From NCBI RefSeq assembly GCF_014651115.1, contig NZ_BMWG01000009.1, forward strand, positions 188,042 through 250,040: DNA of 61,999 nt, in the 5' to 3' direction. This document shows positions 18,559 through 26,426 of the stretch, piece by piece. This stretch comes from Streptomyces inusitatus (GTDB taxonomy: Bacteria; Actinomycetota; Actinomycetes; Streptomycetales; Streptomycetaceae). Within the stretch, counting starts at the first letter, position 1, and each line of letters begins with the position of its first letter. The notes beneath the pieces were generated by a model. It searched no databases. It was not told the origin of the DNA and was given only the letters and a program-made list of their open reading frames with translations. The position numbers and the translations under genes are program-made.

Positions 18559-19416
18559 TCAGCGGCGCGGCACGGTGATCCGGTAGCCCTCCTCCAGCAG
18601 TTCTGGGAGGTAGTTGCGGATGGCGGCGACGCTCTGGGAGCGGTCGCCGCCCGCGTCGTGGGAGAGCACCACGACTCCGGGGGCCGCGCCGTCGAGTACC
18701 CGGCTGACGATGGTGCCGGTGCCGGGTTCGGTCCAGTCGAGGGTGTCGAGGGTCCAGGCGAGCGGTTCCATGCCCAGTTCGGCCCCGATCTCGAAGGAGT
18801 GCCGGTTCCACGCGCCGAAGGGGGCGCGGTACCAGAGCGGGGGGAGGCCGGTCACCTCTTCGATGACCTCGCTGGTACGGCCCAGTTCGGCGCGGATGCC
18901 GGACGGCGCGAGGCCGGGGATCAGCGGATGGGACCAGGAGTGGTTGCCGATCACATGGCCGTCGTCGGCGATCTCGCGCACCAGGTCGCGGTGGACGGTG
19001 GCCATCTCGCCGCAGAGGAAGAACATGGCGCGGACGTCGTACCGGCGGAGCGTGCGGAGGATGGCGGGGGTGTAGCGGGGGTCGGGCCCGTCGTCGAAGG
19101 TCAGGACCATGGTGCGGCCGGTGGACTCGGGCAGTCGGTGGAAGGGGCGGCGGCGCACCGGGGGCAGGGCCCTGCGCCGCCCCGGCAGCTGGGCGGTCAT
19201 GGGCTCCAGCCGGTAGGCGGAGGCCCGTACGGCCTGTCCGGCGGCCATCGGGGGCCCGGCGGCCCCGGCCGCTCCCCCGGAGGCGGCGCCGGGGCGGGTG
19301 GCAGCCCCCGGGGTGGGCCCTTCGGGGAGCAGCAGGCCCGCCGTGGCGGCTGCGCCGAGGAACGCGGTGAAGCGGAGCACCGATCGGCGGTCCGGCGGTC
19401 TCTGATCCTTCGTCAT
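18559..19416 (-). CDS. Polysaccharide deacetylase (NodB homology), Tat-exported
   Basis: A 285-residue carbohydrate esterase family 4 enzyme, expected to remove N-acetyl groups from peptidoglycan, chitin or a related polymer outside the cell. Start 19416 gives MTKDQRPPDRRSVLRFTAFLG, a twin-arginine signal. The NodB motifs are all visible: TFDDGPD (motif 1), HSWSHP (metal histidines), RAPFGAWN (motif 3), DTLDW (motif 4) and LSHD (motif 5). A longer upstream frame is rejected because it precedes the Tat signal. It converges on the beta-lactamase gene and lies downstream of the CapA-like gene on the same strand. Confidence 0.93.
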   Translation of the reverse strand: MTKDQRPPDRRSVLRFTAFLGAAATAGLLLPEGPTPGAATRPGAASGGAAGAAGPPMAAGQAVRASAYRLEPMTAQLPGRRRALPPVRRRPFHRLPESTGRTMVLTFDDGPDPRYTPAILRTLRRYDVRAMFFLCGEMATVHRDLVREIADDGHVIGNHSWSHPLIPGLAPSGIRAELGRTSEVIEEVTGLPPLWYRAPFGAWNRHSFEIGAELGMEPLAWTLDTLDWTEPGTGTIVSRVLDGAAPGVVVLSHDAGGDRSQSVAAIRNYLPELLEEGYRITVPRR

Positions 19417-19546
19417 GACCAACAGCTCGCACGGTGTTCGCGCCAGAATGATGATCAACACGCGCCGGTGGACGAAAGCACCCGATGGGAGCAGTCGTGC
19501 GAAGGGCCCACTGCTGTGCGGCGGACCGGGTGGGGCGGGCGGTCGG

Positions 19547-20767
19547 TCAGCGGGTCGCCATGGTGAGTCCGTCGGCGGCCGCGCCCCGGCCGAGGACGGC
19601 GGCGGCGATGGACTCCTGGGTCTCCCGGTAGTCGTCCCGCTCCCCCTCGCGCTCCAGCGCGTCCGGCAGATTGACGAGCCGTCCGGTGGAGGTGTCGAAC
19701 CACTGGGGGATGAATTCGGCCTTCCGGACCGTCCAGCGCCCGCCGGGCCGGGCGGGCGGCGCGAAAGTGAAGCGGCCGATGGAGCCCTGGTTGCCACGGG
19801 CGTCGTAGCCGCCCGTGTAGTCGAACATCGGCCCGGCGACCTGGTCGCCCATGCCGTAGATCACCCAGGTGCCGTTCACCTTCTCGTACGCCTGCGGGAC
19901 ATGGGCGTGGGTGCCGACGATCAGGTCGATGTCGGGGCGGCCCGCCGTCGTGGCGGCGGTGAGCGAGCGGGCCAGGGACAGCTGCCGCTCGTCGGGGTCG
20001 GTCTGCCACTCGGTGCCCCAGTGGAGGCTGGTGACGACCACGTCCGCCCCGGCCCTTCGGGCGGCGCGGGCGTCCGCGAGGATCTTCTCCTCGTCGAGCG
20101 GGCTGACCGCCCAGGGGCGGCCGTCGGGCAGTGGATAGTCGTTGGTGCCGTAGGTGTACGCGAGCTGGGCCACCTTCGCGTCGCCCGCCCTCAGCCATGC
20201 CGGGGTGTTCGCCTCGGCGGCGGTGCGGGCGGAGCCGTGGTGGGCGACGCCCGCCGCGTCCAGGGCGTCCAGGGTGCGGCGGATGCCCTCGGCCCCGTCG
20301 TCCAGGGAGTGGTTGGAGGCGGTGGAGCAGGCGTCGTAGCCGGTGGCGGCGAGGCCCGCCGCGACCTCGGGCGGGGAGGTGAAGGCGGGGTAGCCGCTGT
20401 AGTCGCCGTCCGCGCCGTACACGGTCTCCATGTGGCAGATCGCCACGTCGGCGGCGGAGACGACCGGGCGTACCGCCGCGAGCATGGGGGCGAAGTCGTA
20501 GCCGTCGCCGCCCGCGTCCGTCCGGGCCTGGTCGATGATCGAGTCGTGCGGGAGCACGTCTCCGCTGGCGACGAGGGTGAATTCGCGAGCGGGCGCGGGT
20601 TCGGCGGCGGCGGGCGGGGAGGAGCGGCGCGCGGAGGAGTCGGCCTGCCGTCCGGGGCCCGCGCAGGCGGTGGCCGCGAGGAGCGCGGCGGCGGTGAGGG
20701 CGGCGGCCCTCCGGCGGGCGCGCGGTGAACGGCTTCGTCGTAGCTGCCGGATCGGCTGCCGTGCCAT
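19547..20767 (-). CDS. CapA-like metallophosphatase-fold lipoprotein
   Basis: A 406-residue member of the CapA/PgsA family (poly-gamma-glutamate capsule type), which has a calcineurin-like metallophosphatase fold. After an Arg-rich N-terminus there is a hydrophobic segment with a probable lipobox ending ATAC. Fold motifs are SGDVLPHD, TASNHSLDD and VGTHAHVPQ, with VIYGMGDQV near the end. The role in streptomycetes is not established; capB and capC homologues are not adjacent. A long palindrome covers the region immediately upstream of the start, so expression is probably repressor-controlled. Start 20767 is chosen over 20788 because it fits the signal better. Confidence 0.85.
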   Translation of the reverse strand: MARQPIRQLRRSRSPRARRRAAALTAAALLAATACAGPGRQADSSARRSSPPAAAEPAPAREFTLVASGDVLPHDSIIDQARTDAGGDGYDFAPMLAAVRPVVSAADVAICHMETVYGADGDYSGYPAFTSPPEVAAGLAATGYDACSTASNHSLDDGAEGIRRTLDALDAAGVAHHGSARTAAEANTPAWLRAGDAKVAQLAYTYGTNDYPLPDGRPWAVSPLDEEKILADARAARRAGADVVVTSLHWGTEWQTDPDERQLSLARSLTAATTAGRPDIDLIVGTHAHVPQAYEKVNGTWVIYGMGDQVAGPMFDYTGGYDARGNQGSIGRFTFAPPARPGGRWTVRKAEFIPQWFDTSTGRLVNLPDALEREGERDDYRETQESIAAAVLGRGAAADGLTMATR

Positions 20768-20782
20768 GGGGACTCCCAATCG

Positions 20783-20818
20783 GTGCAATTCACATTAAAT
20801 ATGACCATGTGAATGCAC
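20783..20818. promoter_or_regulatory. Extended palindromic operator upstream of the CapA-like gene
   Basis: ATTCACAT (20788-20795) and ATGTGAAT (20807-20814) are perfect arms with an 11-base AT-rich spacer. Outer arms GTGC (20783-20786) and GCAC (20815-20818) extend the symmetry with a one-base offset. The AT-rich spacer could hold the -10 element. It lies 16-51 bases before the start codon, the position of a repressor site. The cognate regulator is unknown. Confidence 0.6.
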
Positions 20819-21080
20819 AGCGCCGAGGGTACGGAGTCAAGCGACACAGCCGCCACGGTCACTGAAACGGACCTCAACCATCCATTTCACTGCCGCTCGA
20901 CGGCCCGTTCCCCGGCCGTCCCGATCCGGCCAACCGTTCGGCGCACCATTCGCCGCTCCACCGCGACCGCTCGCCGACGGCCCGGCGAGCCCGTCTGTCC
21001 CCGAGCGCCCCGATGCGTTCGGATACGCCCCAGACCAGTGAGCCAGGTAACAGCGACTCCGCGCGAAAGGATGTTTGGCC
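20819..21080. other. Intergenic region before the sigma factor
   Basis: No gene is supported between the CapA operator and the sigma factor start. No clear -35/-10 pair was recognised; a GAAAGGA ribosome binding site ends it. An apparent frame on the reverse strand has no family features. Confidence 0.4.
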
Positions 21081-21665
21081 ATGGCGACCGCGACAGCGCC
21101 CGCGCCCGCTTCAGCGACCACAGCCGAGCGGACCACCGACGAGCAGACCATGGCGGAGGTCCAGCGCGAGCACGGCCCCGCGCTGCTCAGCTTCCTCCAG
21201 GGGCTGACCTACGGCGACCAGCAGCGCGCCGAGGATCTGCTTCAGGAGACGCTCGTCCGCGCCTGGCAGCACCCCGAGGCGTTCCGCCGCCCGTACGAGT
21301 CCATGCGGCCCTGGCTCTTCACCGTCGGCCGGCGGCTGGCGATCGACGCGCGCCGCTCCCGGCTGGCCCGCCCCGCCGAGATCGGCGACGGAGCGCTGGC
21401 CGCCACCCCGGACCCCGCCGACCCCGCCGAGAAGGCCGTCGCAGCGCTCGACGTCCGCGCGGCGGTCGACTCCCTGAGCCCCGAGCACCGGGCGGTGCTG
21501 ATCAGCGTCTACTTCCACGGGCTGAGCGTCAGCGAGGCCGCCGAGGCGCTCGGCATACCGCCCGGCACGGTCAAGTCGCGCTCGCACTACGCCCTGCGCG
21601 CCCTCTCCCGGTCGCTGCCCGGCTACGCGCGCCCGCACCGCTCCCCCCGGCACGGACGGGCATGA
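21081..21665 (+). CDS. ECF-type RNA polymerase sigma factor
   Basis: A 194-residue sigma-70 family protein of extracytoplasmic-function size. Region 2 is visible as AEDLLQETLVRAWQHPEAF with MRPWLFTVGRRLAIDARR, and region 4 as LSPEHRAVLISVYFHGLSVSEAAEALGIPPGTVKSR, separated by an acidic/Pro-rich linker. ATG 21081 follows GAAAGGA. No anti-sigma factor with a zinc-finger motif is encoded next to it, so its control is not evident. The next gene downstream is of unknown function. Confidence 0.92.
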   Translation: MATATAPAPASATTAERTTDEQTMAEVQREHGPALLSFLQGLTYGDQQRAEDLLQETLVRAWQHPEAFRRPYESMRPWLFTVGRRLAIDARRSRLARPAEIGDGALAATPDPADPAEKAVAALDVRAAVDSLSPEHRAVLISVYFHGLSVSEAAEALGIPPGTVKSRSHYALRALSRSLPGYARPHRSPRHGRA

Positions 21666-21891
21666 GCGCGAGCGGCCCCGCACCCGCCCGGCGGCTCCGT
21701 CACCGGCGCCCCGGACATCCCGCCCGTACCCCCCTCCCCCTCGGGCCACGGAAACGGCGCGGTCCCGGGCGAATCGACACGCCGAAGTTGGGTAAAGACC
21801 CGCCGCGAACCATGCCAGTCGGAGGAGGCTCGTCTCTGGGCGCGAGACGACGAGGCCCGTACGAGCACGCGCACGGAAGAAGGTGGGACGG

Positions 21892-22413
21892 GTGCACCCC
21901 GAGGGTACGGACGGCACCGGCGGTGGCGCGCCGGCGATCCCCATGGCGTGGTTCTGCGCCGAATACGTGGCGGACGAGATGCTCCGCACCGGAGCGCTCG
22001 TGGAGGGGGGATCGCTCGAATACCGGGCGGGCCGGGAGACGCTGGCCCTGACCATCTACCTCTGCGACACCTCCGACGAACTCGCCGGTGTCCGCGCGAT
22101 GTCCAGGATCGAGGAGTGGCTGACCCTCACCTCCTACGGCCATCCCTGGTCGGACTGGGTACGGGAGCGCATGGCCGCCCGGGAGGAGTCCGAGCGGGAC
22201 CTCGACGGCGGGTACGACCCCGATCTCGCGTTCGCCCGGGAGTCGTGGCGGTGGCTGCGCGCCACCGAGCTGCTCGCCACCGACCTCGGCGACGAGGAGC
22301 CCTGGCACCCGGCGGTGCCGCTCGACGCCCATGTGGACGAGTACGAGCAGATCTGGACACCGGCCTGGCAGCTGGGACTGCCGCTGAGCCATCTCGCCAT
22401 CCATCTCTTCTGA
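21892..22413 (+). CDS. Conserved-looking hypothetical protein
   Basis: A 173-residue soluble protein without signal peptide or membrane helix and no family I recognise. It is acidic and Trp-rich (WFCAEY, WSDWVRE, SWRWLRATEL and WTPAWQLGL). Codon bias is typical of the neighbours, supporting a real gene. GTG 21892 is chosen with GAAGAAGG upstream; an in-frame GTG at 21883 is closer to that site. It follows a sigma factor after about 225 bases and converges on the kinase gene. Confidence 0.65.
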   Translation: MHPEGTDGTGGGAPAIPMAWFCAEYVADEMLRTGALVEGGSLEYRAGRETLALTIYLCDTSDELAGVRAMSRIEEWLTLTSYGHPWSDWVRERMAAREESERDLDGGYDPDLAFARESWRWLRATELLATDLGDEEPWHPAVPLDAHVDEYEQIWTPAWQLGLPLSHLAIHLF

Positions 22414-22454
22414 CTCTTCGGACGCCGAAGGAGACCGCCGGGACCGGCCCGCTC

Positions 22455-23684
22455 TCAGTCCGCTCCGCCCGGTCCCCGGCAGCCGGGCGAGGAGTGCACC
22501 CCTGCGCGGTACTTGGGCACCCTCACCGTGATCTTCATCCCCGCCCCGACGCCCGTCTCGATCACCAGCCCGTGATCGTCCCCGTACACCTGGCGCAGCC
22601 GCTCGTCCACATTGGACAGGCCGATGCCCGAGGAACCGGTCCGCTCCCCCGCGAGAATCCGGCGGAGCACGGCCGGGTCCATGCCCACCCCGGAGTCCTC
22701 GATGGTCACCATGGCCTCCGCCCCGGCGTCCTGGGCCGCGATGGTGATGCGGCAGACGCCCGGGGAGTCCTCCAGCCCGTGTTTGACGGCGTTCTCCACG
22801 AGCGGTTGCAGACAGAGGAACGGCAGGGCCACCGGCAGCACCTCCGGAGCGATCTGGAGGGTGAGCTTCAGCCGGTCGCCGAAGCGGGCCCCGGCGAGCG
22901 CCAGATACTGCTCGATCGAGCGCAGTTCGTCGGCGAGCGTGGTGAACTCGCCGTGTCTGCGGAACGAGTAGCGGGTGAAGTCGGCGAACTCCAGCAGCAG
23001 CTCCCGCGCCCGCTCCGGGTCGGTGCGGACGAACGAGGCGATCGCGGCGAGCGAGTTGAAGATGAAGTGCGGGGAGATCTGGGCGCGCAGGGCCCTGATC
23101 TCGGCCTCGATCAGCCGGGTCCTGGAACGGTCGAGTTCGGCCAGCTCCAGCTGTACGGAGACCCAGCGGGCCACCTCGGTGGCCGCCCTGACCAGCACCG
23201 CCGACTCGCGTGAGCCATGGGCGACGAGCGCGCCGAGTACCCCCTCCTCGCCGGTCAGCGGCGCGATGACGGCCCACCGCAGCGGGCACTGCGGATCCTC
23301 GCACTCGCTCTGCACGCTCTGGCTGCGGCCGGAGTCGAGCATCTGCGCCACCCTCGCCATGACCAGCTGTTCGTGGTGGTCCCGGCCCGGTCCGTCCCAG
23401 GCCAGCACGGACCGGCGGTCAGCGAGGCACAGCGCCTCGGTGCCGAGCAGGGGGCGCAGCCGGCGGACGGCCTTGCGCGCGGTGTCCTCGGTGAGCCCGG
23501 CGCGCAGCGGGGGCGCGGCGAGGGAGGCGGTGTGCAGGGTGTGGAAGGTGGCGCGTTCGACGGGGGTGCCGAGGTCGAGGTCGGGTCCGGCGGCGCGCCG
23601 CTCCAGCACTCTGCCGAGGAGGACTCCGGCGACGAGCAGGACCAGTCCGGCGGCGGTCAGCGCCGCGATCGCCGTGCCTGTCAT
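22455..23684 (-). CDS. LytS-type sensor histidine kinase
   Basis: A 409-residue kinase of the His_kinase/LytS family. It has one N-terminal membrane helix (about residues 5-24), a GAF-like sensor region (about 60-180) containing a C128-x4-C133 pair (CEDPQC), then the phosphoacceptor H206 in SPHFIFNS, the N box ENAVKHGL and the G box SSGIGLSNVDERL. It lacks the multi-helix 5TM-LYT sensor of classic LytS, so the signal is probably read by the GAF-like domain. The start overlaps the symporter stop by four bases (ATGA) and follows an AGAAGGAG site. The likely partner is the LytTR regulator encoded upstream in the same direction. Confidence 0.9.
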   Translation of the reverse strand: MTGTAIAALTAAGLVLLVAGVLLGRVLERRAAGPDLDLGTPVERATFHTLHTASLAAPPLRAGLTEDTARKAVRRLRPLLGTEALCLADRRSVLAWDGPGRDHHEQLVMARVAQMLDSGRSQSVQSECEDPQCPLRWAVIAPLTGEEGVLGALVAHGSRESAVLVRAATEVARWVSVQLELAELDRSRTRLIEAEIRALRAQISPHFIFNSLAAIASFVRTDPERARELLLEFADFTRYSFRRHGEFTTLADELRSIEQYLALAGARFGDRLKLTLQIAPEVLPVALPFLCLQPLVENAVKHGLEDSPGVCRITIAAQDAGAEAMVTIEDSGVGMDPAVLRRILAGERTGSSGIGLSNVDERLRQVYGDDHGLVIETGVGAGMKITVRVPKYRAGVHSSPGCRGPGGAD

Positions 23685-25429
23685 CGTCCCGCTCCTTCTG
23701 GTCTTTCCGGTCCTTCTGGCCGGTGACGGCCGGTGAGATCTTCCGGGAGGTGGAGTCTGGCGAGGGTCGCGTCCACGCCGGGCGGCAGTCTGCGCGCGGT
23801 GGCCAGCGAGACGGCGATCATGGTGAGAAAGCCCAGCGGCACCGACCAGACGGCGGGCCAGGCCATCAGGGTGTGGGCCCAGCCCTCGGGGGCGATTCCG
23901 GCCCGGGTCGCCATCACGGCGGTGAGCGCGGATCCGCCGCCGACGATGAGGCCCGCCACGGCTCCCGGCGGGGTGAGCCGCCGCCACCAGATGCCGAGCA
24001 CCAGCAGCGGGCAGAAGGAGGAGGCGGAGACGGCGAACGCGAGCCCGACCGCGTCGGCGACCGGCACATGGGTGGCGACGACGCTGACGGCGAGCGGCAC
24101 CGCCATCGCGAGCAGGGTCGCCAGCCGGAAGTGGCGTACCCCGCGCGAGGGCAGCACGTCCTGCGAGATGACTCCGGCGACCGACATGGTCAGCCCGGAG
24201 GCGGTGGACAGGAACGCGGCGAACGCGCCAGCCGCCAGCAGCGCGCCGAGGAGTTCGCCCGCCGTCCCGCCGATGATCCGTTCGGGCAGGACGAGCACGG
24301 CGGCGTCCGCGTCTCCGGTGAGGGCCAGCTCGGGGGCGTATATCCGGCCCAGCGCGCCGTAGACGGGCGGCAGCAGATAGAAGACGCCGACCATGCCGAG
24401 GACCGCGAGGATGGTGCGCCGGGCGGCGCGGCCGTCGGGGCTGGTGTAGAAGCGGACGGCGACGTGCGGCAGTCCCATCGTGCCGAGGAAGGTCGCGAGG
24501 ATCAGTCCGTAGGTGGCGTACAGGCCGTGGCCGTCCCCGGCCGACAGCGGCTGGGACCAGCTCGCCGGGTCGGCCTCCGAGGTGACACGGGTGGGCACCC
24601 GCGCGCCGGCGGGCAGGCCGAGCACGGTTCCCGCTCCGACGCGGTGGCCGCCCTCGGCGAGGGTGAGGGCGCGCCCGTGGTGCTCCTGGCCGTCGACCGA
24701 GCCGGAGACGGTGAGGGTGAGGGGGCGGTCGAGTTCGATGCGTACGGTGTCGTCGATCCGCACCTCGGTGTGCTCGCGCAGAACGGCGGGGGCGTCGAAG
24801 CGGGCGCGCGGCGCGTCGTCGCCGGTCCAGGCGGCGATCAGGAAGAGGGCGGGGACCAGGAGCGCGGTGAGTTTGAGCCAGTACTGGAAGGCCTGGACGA
24901 AGGTGATGCTGCGCATGCCGCCCGCCGCGACCGCCCCGGCCACGACCAGGGCGACGATCACGCCGCCCGCCCAGCCGGGCGCGCCGGTGAGGATCTCCAG
25001 GGTCAGTCCCGCGCCCTGGAGCTGCGGCAGCAGATACAGCCAGCCGATCCCGACGACGAAGAGGCTGGCGATCCGGCGGGCGGCGGCGGATTCGAGCCGG
25101 GCCTCGGCGAAGTCGGAGAGGGTGTAGGCCCCGGAGCGGCGCAGCGGGGCGGCGACCAGGACCAGCAGGACAAGATAGCCGGCGGTGTAGCCGACGGGGT
25201 ACCAGAGCATGTCCGGGCCCTGGAGCAGGACCAGTCCCGCGATGCCGAGGAAGGAGGCGGCGGAGAGGTACTCGCCGCTGATGGCGGCGGCGTTGAGGCC
25301 GGGGTTGACGGTGCGGGAGGCGACGTAGAAGTCGGAGGTGGTACGGGATATTCGCAGGCCGAGCCCGCCGATGAGGAGGGTGGCGAGGACCACGGCGGCG
25401 ACGGCGGTCACCGCGTACGCCTGGTTCAC
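23681..25429 (-). CDS. Sodium/solute symporter (cation-acetate type)
   Basis: A 582-residue SSS-family transporter similar in layout to ActP/MctC uptake systems for acetate, pyruvate or other short carboxylates. About 13 hydrophobic helices are visible, with the family-like SGEYLSAASFLGIAG near residue 50 and FLSTASGLTMSVAGVISQD later. A hydrophilic insertion of about 100 residues rich in beta-type segments (ARFDAPAVLREHTE to SAGDGHGLY) interrupts the helices. The GTG start at 25429 overlaps the stop of a possible 13-codon mini-ORF; DUF485 lies just upstream and the kinase is coupled downstream. The substrate is not proven. Confidence 0.9.
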   Translation of the reverse strand: MNQAYAVTAVAAVVLATLLIGGLGLRISRTTSDFYVASRTVNPGLNAAAISGEYLSAASFLGIAGLVLLQGPDMLWYPVGYTAGYLVLLVLVAAPLRRSGAYTLSDFAEARLESAAARRIASLFVVGIGWLYLLPQLQGAGLTLEILTGAPGWAGGVIVALVVAGAVAAGGMRSITFVQAFQYWLKLTALLVPALFLIAAWTGDDAPRARFDAPAVLREHTEVRIDDTVRIELDRPLTLTVSGSVDGQEHHGRALTLAEGGHRVGAGTVLGLPAGARVPTRVTSEADPASWSQPLSAGDGHGLYATYGLILATFLGTMGLPHVAVRFYTSPDGRAARRTILAVLGMVGVFYLLPPVYGALGRIYAPELALTGDADAAVLVLPERIIGGTAGELLGALLAAGAFAAFLSTASGLTMSVAGVISQDVLPSRGVRHFRLATLLAMAVPLAVSVVATHVPVADAVGLAFAVSASSFCPLLVLGIWWRRLTPPGAVAGLIVGGGSALTAVMATRAGIAPEGWAHTLMAWPAVWSVPLGFLTMIAVSLATARRLPPGVDATLARLHLPEDLTGRHRPEGPERPEGAGR

Positions 25430-25467
25430 CGGCGGTCGCCGCCTTCGGGCCGGTGGGTGCGGTGCAT
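25426..25467 (-). CDS. Possible 13-residue coupling peptide
   Basis: ATG at 25467 opens a 13-codon frame (MHRTHRPEGGDRR) whose TGA overlaps the symporter GTG as GTGA. It begins three bases after the DUF485 stop and has a GAAGGG-like site. It may exist only to couple translation, or may be chance. No family. Confidence 0.25.
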   Translation of the reverse strand: MHRTHRPEGGDRR

Positions 25468-25470
25468 GGG

Positions 25471-25851
25471 TCAGCGCCCTTCGACGAGCCCGAGGAAGTC
25501 GCGCTCGTTGCGCTCGGCCCGGCGGACGTACCAGCGGGCGGTGAGCCACATCAGGGGGTGGACGGCGACGCCGAGGGCCGCCCAGAGCACCGCGCCGGAC
25601 GCCGGGGAGCCGTCGTCGAAGGCCGCCGGGAGGGCGAAGAAGAGGGGGAGTGTGCCGACGAGGAGGGCGAGCGAGGCGAGGGCGCAGAGCGCCGTGCGGA
25701 GCTGACTGCGCATCAGGGAGCGGACGTAGGTGGTGCCGAGGGTGGTGTGTTCGGTGATCTCGGACCTGGCGTGGGCGTGGCCCGGGGCCCGTCCGGCGGC
25801 GCGGGGCACACCGGTGACCACCTCGCGGCGGGGGCGTTGTTCCGCAGACAT
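25471..25851 (-). CDS. DUF485 domain membrane protein
   Basis: A 126-residue protein with two hydrophobic helices (ALCALASLALLVGTLPLFFA and GAVLWAALGVAVHPLMWLTA) and a basic C-terminus (RWYVRRAERNERDF). DUF485 proteins are habitually encoded just before SSS-family acetate symporters, as here, and probably assist that carrier. Its stop is 42 bases before the symporter GTG with a mini-ORF between. The N-terminal ~35 residues are hydrophilic. Confidence 0.88.
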   Translation of the reverse strand: MSAEQRPRREVVTGVPRAAGRAPGHAHARSEITEHTTLGTTYVRSLMRSQLRTALCALASLALLVGTLPLFFALPAAFDDGSPASGAVLWAALGVAVHPLMWLTARWYVRRAERNERDFLGLVEGR

Positions 25852-25951
25852 CGTCCGTCCGCTCCAGCGTCTCTCGGCGGTTCTTCCCGGGGGGGCTCCC
25901 GGGGCATGGGGGAGTCTACGCAGGGGATTCGCCGGGGGCGGAAGACCCGGT

Positions 25952-26221
25952 TCAGTGCCGGGGCGGCGGGGAGCAGGCGCTCAGCGCGATCTCCAGCTCG
26001 ACATAGGACTCCTCGGCCCGCCGGAAGGCGACCGCGAGCGCGGCCTCGGCGCGGGGGCCGACGAGCCCCTGGGCGGATTCATGGATCTCGTAGAGCACAT
26101 CGGCCCAGCGCCCGGCGGCACTTCTGACGCGGGTCAGCAGGGCTTCGACGTCATGGGCTCCGGACACCCTGGTCGCCGGCAGGTTCCGGAGTTCCTCCAG
26201 CAGCGCTTCGATGTCGGTCAT
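25952..26221 (-). CDS. Small hypothetical protein
   Basis: An 89-residue soluble, largely helical protein (MTDIEALLEELRNLP onwards) with no recognised family and no signal peptide. It lies between the LytTR regulator and DUF485 on the same strand, 100 bases before DUF485. Composition and codon bias agree with coding. A role in the kinase/symporter unit is only suggested by position. Confidence 0.55.
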   Translation of the reverse strand: MTDIEALLEELRNLPATRVSGAHDVEALLTRVRSAAGRWADVLYEIHESAQGLVGPRAEAALAVAFRRAEESYVELEIALSACSPPPRH

Positions 26222-26426
26222 CGGACCCCTCACTCCCTGATCAAGGCTATGCCTCCGGCGAGTCGGCGCACGGCGAATGGGCCGGGCGGCTCGGCCGACG
26301 GGGGACGCCGGTCGCCGGGCGGGTGTACGGGGTGGTGAACGGCGGCCGGGGCGCGGTGAGCGGTCGCCGCTCCGCGACGAACGGCGACCGGCGACCGGCG
26401 GGCGGCGTCCGGCGGCCGGCGGCCGG

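Noticed and set aside
23723..25705. 660-residue + strand frame in the symporter region
   Set aside because: It is antisense to a clear membrane transporter, with a Gly/Asp/Glu-rich composition typical of shadow frames.
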